A stretch of 64,000 nucleotides of DNA from Pseudovirgaria hyperparasitica (taxonomy: Eukaryota; Ascomycota; Dothideomycetes; Acrospermales; Acrospermaceae), in the NCBI RefSeq assembly GCF_010093815.1, contig NW_022985554.1:714999-778998 (forward strand), in the 5' to 3' direction. Of this stretch, positions 22,183 through 35,071 are shown one piece after another. The position numbers and the translations under genes are program-made. The notes under the pieces are model-generated. The model had not been told where the DNA came from. It made no database searches and saw only the letters and a program-made list of their open reading frames with translations. How positions within the stretch are numbered: the stretch's first letter is position 1; every line of letters begins with the position of its first letter.

Positions 22183-25100
22183 TCATTCCTTCAGACCTTC
22201 ATTCAGCAAGAGCTCCACTACAATTTGGCTCCTCTCGACTTCAGGGTGCTGCATGCACACCTTTATAGTCCTGTGTCCGGCCGTTCCCCCGGACAGCGCA
22301 TCGTCCAGGAGCTTGACGTCTCTACCCGCGATGACCTGCCGTAGACGACCGTTCTGCGCGTTTCGGATCTCCACAAAATTCGGGTCAAACAGGACGACAT
22401 ACGGTCCGTATAGGGCTGCAGATTTGGCCTTCCCGACAAACTCCATGATGACCGATCGCGAGATCTCTCCATACTTGTTGACATATACAGCACATTCCTC
22501 GTAACAAAGAAGGAACTCTTGGTCCGAAAGACGGAACATCCCGAGCGGCGTCTGGTTGGCAAGACGGGCGGCAATTGTTGCAACGTGTGGTGGTTTCAGA
22601 TCAGGGACAGACCAGGACTGCTTTTTGTCCAATGTGAGAACCTCAAATCCTTTGGAGGTAGAGACGGCGAGAGACGAATGGAAGAGGTTTATGCCGTAGC
22701 ACTCTGTTGGAATGTAGAACTCATCATAATCCCGGAAGTATTCTGTCTTTCCAACCCGAAGGAATCGACTCTTCTTCTCATTTGACTTTTGAAAGATCGG
22801 CTCAAGAACTTTGAATGTAGATGAGAGACCTTCGCGTTTTTTGTAGAACACCAGTGTGCGGTCTTTCATCTTCCCCGTTGCAAAGAAGCCGATGTCGCGA
22901 GTACCTGATAGCTTTTGGGGCGCGCGACGTTCGTTCGCGGACGTTGTGCCACCGACCGGGCAAATGGCATCCAGATGGTAGGCAATCAGTGACTTATCTG
23001 AGATCAAGAGGAAGAGGCCAAATTCTTCGAGCACAGCAATCTGCGACACCTTTGGCGTCTGAATCGCCTGCAAAGCGTTAGCTCAATGGTCCACATCGAG
23101 TTGTGTTCACTTACTCGATTCCAGCCTCTTGGGTTGTCCACTTCTGCTATGTAGACCGCGTTATCAGTTCCGACAGCAACGGAGTTCTTCCCTGTGGGTT
23201 GCATGAATGCAGTAGCACAATTTACTCTTGCGCGACAGACTGGCGCTGGTCGGCCAGAGTTCTGATATAGCTTCTCCACGTCTGCTATGGCTCGATCAAG
23301 AGGTGTGCCTTTGATTACAACGCTCTTCGAACCAGGAGGCCCTGTCTCGTAGGCAAATGCGGAATCGGCCATTACGCGTAGCCTGAAAGGCTCAGCATTC
23401 TGGGTAAATAGTCCAGCCGCATGTTTTGTCTTTGCTTCAACAATCTTGGCGCACCATTCGCTCCGATTTTGTGAACTTGTTGCGAAAAGAGTATAGTCGT
23501 CTTTACCAAGATGCTTTATCCTGAAAGGATACAAGACCTTATCGTCCTTTGCATCGGCACTAATAGTGGGACCAAGTGTACGTCCAGAAGAAGTGGTGCT
23601 AACTGAGTTGACCGACGTAGACGTATTGGTGTGGGTAAGAGCTCCTGGCAGCGGGCTTTGACTCGAGCTCGTTCTGCCTAAGCGATTGTCTTGCACAGCC
23701 ACTCGAGCTCCAGTGCCGGTAATACCTTTCAGCGCTGATTTAACCACAGGCTCGTCGTCGGTGCTCTCCAACACTAGAAGCTGCATGGGAATAGGCTGCA
23801 GCTGAGGTCAGTGGAACATATCGCGAGAGACGCTTGCTTTATACGTACCAGTTTGTTGATGTCATATTTCTCTGATTTTGACACGCCTTCTACCTCGCGA
23901 TGTCCAACAGTCTTTGCCAACACTAGATAATGGTCGAAAAGTAGAGCATGTGAGTCCTGTAGTGTGAAGCGTGTATTTCCCATTCTTTGGAGATCACCCT
24001 GGTGTATCAGTTCGCGGCCCAGGTGGTCGAGGTTGAGCTCCACCATCTGCATGCCAGGACGCAAGATGAGTTTGGATTGCAAGTCACTGAGATCAACCTT
24101 CCTTGTCATGTCCGCCACACGCGCATCACACTCCATTGTGACAGCTTTGATTTCCTCGAGGGCTTTGAGTGTGTTACGCTTTTCGTCGCCATCTTGAGTC
24201 GAGTTTTTTAGAACAGTGTCCAAGAGTAGGCCATAACGCTGTAACCTGGCAACTGGTGCTTTCAGAAAGCTATCCCAGCCAAGCCTGTTCGATCTTGCAT
24301 TCTGGCGTGCCTGGTCCAAGAAGCCTCTGAAAAGCATGTTCCTGTCCGCTTCCTGCCGTATCAGAAAAGTCGCGTAAGGAAGCGCAGACGCATACTCAAT
24401 GTATGCGATCTTTGCTTTCCGAATCCATTCTCTAAATATCTCGCTAAAGCCAACAATCCAGGGCCCTTGTTCCTGTTGTCGGTACTTTAATTGTGGTAGT
24501 AAATGATCCTCGTTAGCTTTCTTGACAGCGTCAGCTTTTCCGAAGGCTGAGCTTAGAAAACCTGCCAGCTTCTTGGGTCCGATGACTGGCGGCTGCGCTG
24601 CCTGGAGTCTGTCACGGTACAAGATCCTCAGTACATCAAGATCTCGCATGAATTTATCCTCACCCTGGACAATTTCGTGCAGAATGTTCTGTCGCTCGAT
24701 CTCTTTCTTGTGTGTGCCTTCGAGGTCCTCCTTCTTAAGTTTATAATACGTGGCCCAGTCTGCTTGCTCTGCCACATCAGCCTGCGACTGGAGATCAATC
24801 TTCTTCACGGTTCTCTGGCAGTGATGCGAATAGCAGCGCCCATACAAGGGCATATCATGTACTTTGGGCGAGTAACAGCCGATGCCGGTAAATTGGTAGA
24901 TTATCCCGGTCGTTGACTTGTTACTGAATTTCAGCCATTCCTCGTCCCGCACGACGGCGCCAGACCTGAACATCTCTTGCATGACCTGCGTACTCAAGGC
25001 CTCAACATCGAAGATACTCATGGTCGGCACTTTGTACGAGAAAAGAGCCTGGAGACCTTCGACAATCGCATGCTCCTTCAAATCAGCTTCTCCAGCAGCT

Positions 25101-27382
25101 AGGCCTTTCATCCACTCGAAGATTGAGCTCAGTGCCCATGGCTCGGAACATTTCCTAAAGTCATTCGCTGTCAACTTAGCCGGGTTAAAGCGTTTAGCAG
25201 CGGGGAGCGCTGGGAGATCGAGGGCAACCGCATCACCTTGTGGCTCGACTAATGTGGAGGTCTCACTTCCGTACATAGTTGACATGCGATTGTTCTTCTT
25301 TGTCTGCTCTGCATCGGTTTTCGATCGGATTGGCGCGGTTGTCTGTGGTGTTCTGCTCTGGTTTAATAACGAAGTCGAGCGTGGCACTTGTATACCTCCC
25401 GGAGTTTGTTGCTGATATGAATCAGGCGCGTAGAGCTGGCCATATCTCATATGCGCATCAGCGGACTCATATCTTGGCTCACCAGGAGGAGGAGGTGGAA
25501 GAGGTCGATTCTGCATACCAGGGTGGTAGAACATGTCTGGTATCTCGCCGACGGCTCCAGCTCGAGCCTCCATGAGCACGCTCTCGTCACCTTCATCGTA
25601 GCTGAGACGGCGTCGGTGACCTCCCGGAGTCGGCTCTGAAAGTCCACCGGTCCCTGCGGTGTCAACCCTGGCAGTTGGGTTGGTGTGGCCTGCGAAGGGA
25701 GGAAAGGGGTGTATAGGGTCGAATTCGTAAGATGTACTCCCATCGCTGGTGTCTTCAGAACGCCTGATAGAGCTGGATGTCGATACTGGTTGACTTCCTC
25801 CGTCATGCCGAGCGGTACTGCCTCCCGCTGCAAGTTCGTCTGGCCGCCCACCATACGAGAATGATGGTGCTATCCCCCCTTGGAACGATGACATATCCAC
25901 ACCAACGAAGTCACTATCGCTGCCTTGGTCGGGTGGATTGCCAGCTGCAGTGTATTGCTGAGGTGGCGGCGCCAGAGAACCAGAAGTGTAGCTGCTGAAC
26001 AAAGCATGGTTTCCACTCTCCTTACGAGCCTCATCTTCACGTTCTTGTTGCTCTGCCATCTGCAAAGCCGCCAGGCCTGCAGCAGCTTCAGCATCAGATT
26101 CATCACTATAATTATAGTATCTAGCCGTGTCACCAGGAGAAAGGCGGCCATTTGACCCACTATTGTTGGGGCCAGAACCATGCCTACCGGATCCAGAGTA
26201 CGACCTGTCTATTTCACCCTCATCGATGGGTTGCTGGTTGAGCTGTATCTGTGGGCTTGTCGCACCTGTGCTCATACCTCTATAGGCGCGTTCTACATCA
26301 TCGAAGAGGTCGTCTTGATCGAAATATGATGGAGTTTGCGGTGGAGGAGAAATTTCTTCACCTCCTGGTCGACTCGGGTGCGGTGGCAAAGGCCTGTTCC
26401 CCCGATTGATAGTATCGGCGCGGTGTGGAGGAGGTACAGGAGCGGGTGGAGTAGGAGGCAGAGGATTAGAGGTGTGCTGTCCTATGGTCGGAGACTCGAG
26501 GCGAGGTTGGGAATAATTTTGACGTATATTACCTCCTATAGGAGGAGATGGAAGTACATGGTGTCGGTTGGTAGTTGGGTCAGAGGAGTGTGAGTAGCTA
26601 GGATAGACTTGCTGCCTTGGCGATATGGGGTTCCACTCGTCCTCCAGAGAAGCTGCAGAGGGAGGGACTGGCGGAGGCGGAGGAGCTGGGGCAGTGTAGG
26701 CGCTGGGGCGACCTTGCGATTGCTGAGAATGATCGTTGTACCGATTATCTCGTTGCGACTGGGCTCTTCCTCCACCAAAAGAATATGACTGAGCCTGCGG
26801 CATAGTAACGCTTGGGTATGAGGATTGCAGAGGAGAGGTCGGTGTGTACTGAGTCGTGGGGGAGGCGTAGCCATACGATTGACTGACAGTATTCGCGCGG
26901 CCCATCGTGTTATCTGCATAGGCAGCCGGATTATATGGCTGAGGTGGAGAGTTTGGCTGGAATGTCGTTCGATTTACGCCGCCGTAGGTTGCAGGATTTG
27001 GTTGCTGTATTGGGGCAACATAGCTCCGAGGATTATAAGTCGTCTGTGGCTGCGGTGGAGAGGCCTGGCCGTATGAGTATTGATGAGCGTATGTGTTAGA
27101 GGCGGAAGCACCGACTGGACGGTGCCCTGCCCCTGCCGACGCATCACCAATAAACAGCTCATCGTTTGCTCTTGAGGCCGAGCTGTTGCTTCTCACATGC
27201 TGTTGTGAAGCTGAGTAGTCATAGCTATTGTGGGCGCGACCGTTGGTCGCGCCGTATGCTGGGTCTTCTCCATTGTCGTAGGCCGTTGGATGATTCGGAT
27301 ATATGGTCTGATATTGGTTTGCTAGCGGCTGCTGGTAGTTCTGGCCGTAATCAGGTTGCTGACCGTTCGGGTAATAAGACAT
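22183..27382 (-). CDS. ROM2: Rho1 guanine nucleotide exchange factor, Rom2 type
   Basis: Exons 27382-23849, 23795-23115 and 23067-22183 join across introns of 53 and 47 nt, giving about 1699 residues. The first 700 residues are disordered and rich in Pro, Gln, Ser and Tyr. They are followed by a DEP domain (about 740-880, with FEWMKGLAAGEADLKEHAIVEG), a RhoGEF/DH domain (about 920-1115, with LHEIVQGEDKFMRDL and APVARLQRYGLLLDTVLKN), a PH region that runs across the first intron, and a C-terminal CNH domain starting around 1370. This order (DEP-DH-PH-CNH) is that of Rom1/Rom2, which activates Rho1 at the plasma membrane in cell wall integrity signalling. The first splice gives KYDINKL-PIPMQLL and the second PRGWNR-AIQTPK, both family-like. 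It is longer than yeast Rom2 (about 1356), mainly in the disordered N-terminus. Confidence 0.92.
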
Positions 27383-28761
27383 GGTGAAGATGTTCCACTT
27401 TCGAGGGTCGGGATGTCAGGGAGTATGAGGGTGGGATCGCGACGGGCTGATCCAGGGCTCAATGTACAATCAGCTGCAGCATCCGGTGCGCAATATGATG
27501 ATGAAGCGGTCGCGATGACCACATCTGCCCAGCTTTGAAGATATTCCGCAGCGCAGTGAATAGATGCGCGGCGCTCAAGGTGGGGCTGGGACGATTCTGT
27601 AAAGGACTGTTGGTGCTCTCGCGGTTCTTCCAGCGCAGGCAAGCGGCTATCTTACGTCGTATCGTGTCGCGTATCGAAGTTGAGCCGGCGTCGGGTCTTT
27701 GACTGTTGCAAAGAGTAATGAATTAGGTATTGCGGAGGAGATGATGTGTATTCTTAGGTTTTCGATGCCGTAGCGTAGGTAGGCAGGGTGGATAAGGCGG
27801 GCTGCAGACAGGTAAGCAAGGCATGCCTGGTAAGGCACGTATTGTTGTTTAATACGCTAGTATCAATACTATTACGGCTATTGGCGTGATTGACACTTAC
27901 GGCCTGAGGCCTCCAACTGTCAGCCAGCCAGCACCACTCAATGACTCTAATATCAGTAATTATTCCATGTCCAATTGCTAGTTCTAACAATCACCGTCCA
28001 GCCTTCCACATCCCTCAAGGGCTCACGATAATAGACACTCTTGCTGCTCCATCAGAGGCACGCTTTCTATGCAATGCTGTTCCTGAAACTACAGATAAGA
28101 GCACACGGCGCAACATTATTTCTGCAACGTGTCTATCATCATTCCTCATCTGTTCCCTCACAGCCAGCGGGACTCATAGCGTTGTGCACCGTAACTCCAG
28201 ACTGCCTTTTTTTGGCCTGGAGTACGGTCTGACCGACGTCGGTAGCGGACCTAGCGGCGTCACTTAACACACGTTGTTATCTAAATTCAGTCTCACCAGT
28301 CGCGAGAAACACCGACGCAGCCCAGGCCAAGAGACATTATACCCAGTAGACTGATGCAAGATATTCAACAAGATACTAAGACAAAGTGAATTCAACAAGA
28401 TACTAAGACAAAGTGAGTTGTATTGCGAATAACGAAAGAGTGCGTGAGCAGTGTGTGTAGACAGCTGCAGTAGGACGCGCAACACGCCCACGTCACCAAT
28501 CACAACTCTTCGGCAATGTAGGTTCAACGTTTGCTCTCATCACCGAGCGTCATGCTACACCACAGAATAAGAGGTACAGCTACCCCGCAGCCAAAAGTCT
28601 GTCCCGATCGATGGCTAGGGTCAGGCCAAGTGGACCGGCACGACGGCTGGGTGAAATGATATCCCAGTAATGCACTCAATCTGACAATACTATCTATCTC
28701 TTGGTGATAGTGTCAAATATCCTGCAAGGTGCTAGATATTTCTTAACGAAAGGTCACTCAC
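27383..28761. other. Divergent promoter region between ROM2 and the BVMO gene
   Basis: About 1.4 kb with only short open frames that look unconstrained. The region holds one perfect 27-bp tandem duplication and otherwise nothing I can support. Confidence 0.5.
28363..28416. repeat. Perfect tandem duplication of a 27-bp unit
   Basis: The 27-base unit beginning ATTCAACAAG and ending AAAGTGA is present twice, back to back and identical. Identity of both copies suggests a recent duplication. Confidence 0.9.
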
Positions 28762-30815
28762 ATGATAACGACTATGGAAACAGCAACTTCAACCAGTCCG
28801 TCTGATTATGACGGCGAACCATATCCAGAGTTTGATCAGTATGGTTACAACATACGCGAACAGCCATTAGGCACAAAGCGCAGAGTCCGAGTTATTCTCA
28901 TGGGTGCTGGCGCCTCCTCTCTCAACTTTTTCAAGCAAGCCGAGACAGGACTCCAGAACGTTGACATTACATGCTATGAAAAGAACAAGGATATAGGAGG
29001 CACGTGGTCAGTTCCGGACATGGCCATTGCGAATGAACACGTACCTAACTTATGCCAAGGCTGGAGAACAGATATCCAGGCTGCGCGTGCGATGTACCAA
29101 GTGTCAATTACCAATTCTCTTGGAAGATCAGATTATGGTCTCATTACTATAGCTACTCCCCAGAGATATGGGAATACCTGAAAGAGATCGAGCGAGAGAA
29201 TAATTTTATCGAAAAGTACATCAAATTGCGACATAAAATTGAGCACGCTGCATGGGACAATGAAGCAGGACTATGGAGACTTCAGATCAGAGATCTGGAG
29301 GAAAATAAAGTGTTCGGCGATACCGCTGAATTCTTCATCAATGCTGGCGGAGTGCTCAACAAGTGGAAATGGCCGGACGTGCCAGGATTACGCAACTTCA
29401 AAGGCAGAATCATGCATTCTGCTAGGTATGAGGTAAACTATCCTTTGTCAGGCAAGAGAGTGGCAGTACTTGGAGCTGGAAGTAGTGGAGTTCAAATAGT
29501 AGCCGCCATACAGGAAAAAGTTGACACTCTGTATCACTGGGTTCGCTCGCCTATCTGGATTACTGCAGGCTTCGCTCAGACATGGGCCGGAAGAGATGGA
29601 GCTAACTTCAAATGTGAGTACATGTTGCAATAATTTCCTTGGTCGTTTTGCGGGATATTGCGAACTTCGACATACTTCGATGGGGGATATATGCCATGAC
29701 TCCACTTTCGCAAGACAGACGCAGCTCAAAAACTTGCTGACGTTTGGGTAGATTCTCCTGAACAAATAGAGTTCTTGAGAAACAATCCGAAGAAATACCA
29801 TGAGTATCGCAAACAAATCGAAAATGAGCTCAATCAGCGGTTCAAGTTCATCATTAAAGGCTCGGAAGATGCGAGGAAAGCCAGGGAATCTGCACATGAA
29901 CAAATGTCACGAAAGTTGAAGCACGACCCACGCCTGTGCGAAAGCATTATTCCAAAAAATTTCAATCCTGGATGTCGCCGGCCAACTCCTGCTCCGGGCT
30001 ACCTAGAATCGCTTTTAGCATCTAATGCCAAGGTCTTCACAACTTCGATCAGCAAGATTGATGAGGATGGTTTTGTTCAAGACGGCACCCATTACGACGC
30101 AGATGTGATCATATGTGCCACAGGGTTCGATACGTCGTGGCTGCCGCACTTCACCTTCGTAGGCAAGGACAAATCCATACACGAACTGTGGTCTCCCGAT
30201 GCCGGCGTAACGTCATATCTGTCCGTGGGCGTACCAACCTTCCCCAATTATCTTTCGTTCTGTGGTCCCTATGGCCCGCTCGGTCACGGCAGTTTCATGC
30301 CATTGATCGAGGAATGGACCAGGTATATGTTCAAGATTATTACGAAGGCGCAAATCGAGAATATCAAATCCTTTACTCCTCGTATGGACGCTTCTTGCCA
30401 ATTCCGCCAACATGCAGACCTTTTTCTGAAGCGTACTGCGTGGACCTCGCCATGTCGCTCTTGGTTCAAACAAGGCAAGGCGGATGGCCAAGCTGGGATC
30501 TGGCCAGGCTCTCGACTGCATTTCCTACACATGATGAAGGATGTGCGCTATGAAGATTACGAGATTGATTACTGGGACGAGAACCGCTTCGCTTTCATGG
30601 GTAATGGGTTCGACACGCGAGAGTTCGACGGGCGCGATATCACAAATTACCTAGGGATTTTAAACGATGAGGGCAAGGACGTACAGCCGGAGTATGGCGA
30701 AGAACTGATGAAGACTCTGGCTGGTTGGGCAATCGATGAGAAGTACGAGGTTCGAGGCGTGGACAGAGAGGCCGGAGACACAAGAGACGGACAGCCTTGC
30801 GCTCCAGAGGAGTAG
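28762..30815 (+). CDS. Baeyer-Villiger-type flavin monooxygenase
   Basis: Three exons, 28762-29006, 29060-29613 and 29752-30815, give 620 residues (616 if the second ATG is used). Both introns (53 and 138 nt) interrupt conserved blocks that become whole after splicing: GGTW-LENRYPGCACD and GANFK-YSPEQIEF. Seen in order: FAD motif GAGASS (48-53), the GGTW.ENRYPGC block (79-90), the class B signature FKGRIMHSARY (195-205, usually FxGxxxHxxxW, so a Tyr replaces the Trp), NADPH motif GAGSSG (220-225), and ATGFDTSW in the C-terminal part. Such enzymes insert oxygen next to ketones in steroid breakdown or in polyketide pathways such as sterigmatocystin. The P450 gene 1.8 kb downstream on the same strand may work with it. 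The 138-nt intron is unusually long for this window. Confidence 0.88.
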
Positions 30816-32600
30816 GCTTGAAAATGCTTCGGACGGAGGGCGTCGTGCTCTTTCCACAACAAGAGCATCTGTCCCAGGTTTCTTCATGCGCCAAGTATTG
30901 TGTGTTTGGGAATATCTTCTTCCGCACTCCGTGGGGCTAATTGCTTGACTTGCGAATAGCTATGCAAGACTTGGTAAGTCCCTCAACCCAGGCAGTGCGA
31001 ACATAGCATGAACGAACACGTATCTACAAAACCACCAATGTAAGACTCAACTACACAACACGATATCAAGCAAGATCTCGGCAATTGTCACAGTGTGTTC
31101 GACTTCCTATAGCATTTAGGTTCTGTTTTGTTGACATTTCACCAAATACCCAGGGCCTCTCACACGGTGCATTTCTATCATTGTCTCGCAAGTATCGGAG
31201 CTCATCAGTCAGACCCTTGATTCACGAGTCGACAATAACATTGGTGCCTGGCAGGTACTGTAATCCAGCACTTTGCGTGAATTCGTAAGTTCTAGGTATG
31301 CAGGTAATTACATCGCGATGGTTCCAATTAGTCGTTAAAAGATATCCAGTTATTAGATATATCCATACTTAGCTAGACTAGGATTGCTCCTTGCATGACC
31401 CGCTCAGCGTGGCTGCCATGGATCCATGCAGCCCGGCTCGGAGATATCATAGAAAGTACTGTAGTGTCTGCTGGGGTATCGGTGTATTTTTACTTTTTCC
31501 CGTAATCCGTCTTGGCCGTGCTCTGAAGCTGCGGTGTGGCATGGTACCTCGTGTGGACCTATGATATGCAAGGCCTCTAGTGCGGTCTAGTCATATCTGG
31601 GATCTGATGTAGTAGTTCTGCCGAGAAAGCGCAGTGATTAATATACATTACGTAGATAGTCCTAGCATCCAGCCAGGATGACGAGACTGCGCAAGGCTCG
31701 AGACGGTCTGCAGATATAAGTATAGTACACAGCATGTCGCGGTAGTTCTAGTGTGCTCCAGCAAACACGATATGTACGCAGCACAAGATAGGAAATATGA
31801 CCGCCGAAAAGCGCCGATAGATAGACCGAACATGCTATTCTAGAGTGGAACTACGCAAATGTTGCATCTGCATAGTCCACTCTGCAAGGCTGAACCGTTG
31901 ACCAAGCTCGTAAGCGATGAAGAGCCAACAACATCGCTCAACCTCCTTTCCAGGGCCTGGAAGGGGAGTGGGTGCGGCATCATCACAAGTCAACATGCAT
32001 ATCTGGAAGTGCTGCGTCTCGGCTCCGGGGGACTGAGAGAACCGTGTCTCCGCGTTACCTCACTGCGTGTTCGAAGCAAAGACTGCATTGGCTGATGTTT
32101 GGCATGGTGGATGATATTGATAGGGCATCTCATGCGCTGCCACACGTCGGACTGACATCGGCTGCATCCATCGCATTGAATCTCTCAATCTCAGAACGGT
32201 ATCATGGCCACGAAGCCGTTGCAATCCGTTCCGCCCTCCCCATCACAATATCGAATGCCGAATTACCATCTCTGGCGCTTCACTTTGTTTCCTATATGGC
32301 CATGGCCATGCCCAACAATCAACCTTCGCCGCCATCGTCTGCGGCGTCGTGCTGTGCCACTTCCAGGCTTCAGCTCATCCCACAAACGCACCGCATACCT
32401 GTTTGTCCACGACTCAGTAACCTGCCCGAGCAACCTTATATAGCCCCGGCTGGATCTCGATTAGCTCGACCACCACGCGACTTTCACATATGCTGTAACC
32501 TCGATCTGCTGTATGCCAGTTGAGAAATAAAGTCTTTGCCCGTACGTTGCTATAGGGTTTAGATAGCCTTACCGCACTCGACCCATCATCATCATCGACA
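30816..32600. other. Intergenic, upstream of the P450 gene
   Basis: About 1.8 kb without a supported gene. A 183-codon open frame at 31972-32523 has no recognisable domain and is probably chance. A TATATAG-like sequence near 32434 may serve the P450 promoter. Confidence 0.4.
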
Positions 32601-34097
32601 ATGATCAGTGCGTTTGTCCTTCTGCTCTGTTCACTCTCTGCTTTCATCTCTTACCAGACATGGCACATACTCGTGCGCCGGCATAAGTCTTATCAGGACG
32701 GCTGTGAACCGCCGACACGCCTTCCTGGAATTGACCCAATCTTTGGCTTGGACTTCTTCTTCGAATCACTCAGACTGCAGAGATCTGACAGAATACTGGC
32801 AACCATCAATTCTCGCTTTCAGAAATATGGGCGGACATACGAGCTACGAGCTCTTGGCTCTCCAGTCATTTTCACTATCGAGCCCGAAAATGCCAGGGCT
32901 GTCTTCTCTACAAATGAAAACCACTGGGGAGTGGCGCCCCTGAGAGCCAGTGCTATGACATTCCTGGGTCGTGGTATTATCACGGTCGATGGAGACGAGT
33001 GGAAGAGAGCCCGGAATCTAGTCAAGCCCAACTTCACCAAGTCAAATGTCATGAACTTCGCCCCGATAGAGTCTCGTTTGACCGAATTGTTCGAAAACAT
33101 CCAAAGTGGCCAGCAAATTGACTTGCAATCTTCTTTCCTGCGGCTCTATATGGATTTCGGCGCCGAATGGGTCTTTGACGAGACGTTTTCGCACGCAGAC
33201 ATGAAAGTGTTCGAGGCCGACTTCGACAACTGTCTATCAGGGTCAGGATTACGCCTCGCATTGGGCCCTTTTGCATTCCTCGTCCCAAAGACCAACTGGC
33301 TGAAAAGTAGAGACGTTGTACGGTCTCTTGCAAACAAATACATCGAGCAAGCTCTCTGTTCCATCTCTCCGGAGAAGTCACAGACACAGGGCCGTCTCTC
33401 ATTTCCGCGCTACCTCGCCGACAAAGCCATCAGCCGACCCGAAGCAATCGACCAGGTCCTCAACCTCTCAATCGCAAACATGGCCACCACAGCCATCCAC
33501 CTCAGCAACTGCCTCTTCATCCTCTCCCGCAGACCAGACATCTGGCAGCTCCTCCAGGCCGAAGTCGCCGCCCTGCCCAACTTCACCTTCGACTCCCTGC
33601 GCACCCTCAAAGCAATGCGAAATCTCCTCCTCGAAGCCCTCCGCTTATACCCCATCTTCCCCAATCTCTCCCGCGTCGCCCTGTGCGACACCACCCTACC
33701 CACCGGCGGCGGGCCCCTCGGCACATCCCCCATTTTCGTCCCAGCCGGCACAAAGATCGTGCCCTCGCAAATGTCCATGGGTCGCGACGAGCGCATCTGG
33801 GGTCCCGACGCCGCCCAAGTCCGCCTGGATCGCTGGGACGAGGGCGACCTGGAGCGTCGCGCGTGGCACTTTATGCCCTTCGGCTACGGCACGCGCGCGT
33901 GTCTGGGCCAGCAGAAGTCGAATATGGAGGTGTCGTATATCCTTGCGCGGATGGTGACAAGGTTTGAACGGATAGAGAGTAGAGATGCGCGAGAGTGGGT
34001 GGGCCGGATGCGGGTGACGACGCGGAATGCGAACGGCTGCTTGGTGGCGCTGTATAAAAAGGAGGGCGTGGGAGATGCGGCCGTGGCGGATGCGTGA
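32601..34097 (+). CDS. Cytochrome P450, CYP52-like, with altered I-helix motif
   Basis: A single exon of 498 codons with an N-terminal membrane anchor (about 3-20). Family motifs: WKRAR (134-138, C-helix), ExxR as EALR (345-348), PERF-like region VRLDRW (407-412), and the heme loop FGYGTRACLG (427-436) with Cys434 as ligand. The TGGGPLGTSPIFVPAGTKI stretch (368-386) is the arrangement seen in alkane- and fatty-acid-hydroxylating CYP52-like enzymes. The I-helix is odd: where AGRDTT is expected it reads ANMATT (292-297), so the conserved acid is Ala295 while both threonines remain. The acid helps proton delivery for oxygen splitting, so activity may be changed. The frame is fully open and other motifs are intact, so it does not look like a pseudogene. 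The 3' half is markedly more GC-rich than the 5' half. Confidence 0.88.
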   Translation: MISAFVLLLCSLSAFISYQTWHILVRRHKSYQDGCEPPTRLPGIDPIFGLDFFFESLRLQRSDRILATINSRFQKYGRTYELRALGSPVIFTIEPENARAVFSTNENHWGVAPLRASAMTFLGRGIITVDGDEWKRARNLVKPNFTKSNVMNFAPIESRLTELFENIQSGQQIDLQSSFLRLYMDFGAEWVFDETFSHADMKVFEADFDNCLSGSGLRLALGPFAFLVPKTNWLKSRDVVRSLANKYIEQALCSISPEKSQTQGRLSFPRYLADKAISRPEAIDQVLNLSIANMATTAIHLSNCLFILSRRPDIWQLLQAEVAALPNFTFDSLRTLKAMRNLLLEALRLYPIFPNLSRVALCDTTLPTGGGPLGTSPIFVPAGTKIVPSQMSMGRDERIWGPDAAQVRLDRWDEGDLERRAWHFMPFGYGTRACLGQQKSNMEVSYILARMVTRFERIESRDAREWVGRMRVTTRNANGCLVALYKKEGVGDAAVADA

Positions 34098-34678
34098 TGT
34101 TTGATTGTGCACGTTCGGGGGGAGAGTCAGGGGCAGCTAGGCACAACACCCTGTTGTAGTCGATATGATTTTTGTCAGATATCTCCATTTCAATGAATGA
34201 CGTTAACGTAATTGCGTTCCATTTACACTCCTGCCGAACTAACAGATACTTTAACCCGTTGCTATGTCGGGAACACTCCCTTCCATGTCCAGGATATATG
34301 CTCGTTCTCGCTCAAATCGATCGAGTAAACGCCTTGACATCACCATCATCATAATCTCACACAAGGCGCTAATCACACCAGCAAGCCTATATAGCACTCG
34401 TGTCTAATCCCGCCTCCAACGCTCAGTTTCAAGGCCATCTCATCTCTTCTGATACACTCCTGATATTTCCAGCCAGACCCCTCTCCCTGTTTTCTCTATG
34501 AGAACACAAACCACCTCGTTTTCCCTGGTCCCTGTTCCTCGATCCTTCAACATATTGACTATATAAAGCACTCCGACCTCTACCTTCGTAGCATAGTAGG
34601 GTACTAACTTTGTTGTTCACTGACCAAGCATAGTATAAGAATTGGTGCTACCTCTGTTATACCCAAGACTCCGACAGC

Positions 34679-34851
34679 TAGATAGATAGACAGATAAAGC
34701 GATAGACAGATAAGTAGAGAGACAGATAAGTAGAGAGACAGATAAGTAGAGAGACAGATAAGTAGAGAGACAGATAAGTAGAGAGACAGATAAGTAGACA
34801 GATAAGTAGACATATAAATAGACAGATAACTATGCAGACAGATAAGTAAAA
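34679..34851. repeat. GATA-rich tandem array with a 16-bp unit
   Basis: The core (34704-34799) consists of six head-to-tail copies of the 16-base unit AGACAGATAAGTAGAG, the last ending in C. Looser GATAGA and CAGATAA words extend it on both sides. There are no spacers, so it is not a CRISPR array. Confidence 0.9.
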
Positions 34852-35008
34852 TTGTCGCGGTACATATACATACATAGATACATACTTATAGTATCCAGTA
34901 CTAATCTATACGTACTGGAAAAGCCCAAAATGAGGACTACACGTGGTTCTTTGAAATTGACCTACCCGGAGATACTATACCGCTATAGCAGTATGTTAGA
35001 ATATATAG

Positions 35009-35071
35009 GTTAGTAGAGTTAGTAGAGTTAGTAGAGTTAGTAGAGTTAGTAGAGTTAGTAGAGCTGGTAGA
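35009..35071. repeat. 9-bp tandem array
   Basis: Six perfect copies of GTTAGTAGA are followed by one diverged copy (GCTGGTAGA). Confidence 0.9.

Noticed and set aside
31972-32523. 183-codon plus-strand frame upstream of the P450
   Set aside because: No domain, signal or membrane segment; composition looks random, and it runs into the P450 promoter.
34679-34851. Regular repeat that might look like a CRISPR array
   Set aside because: The copies touch each other without spacers, and the genome is fungal.
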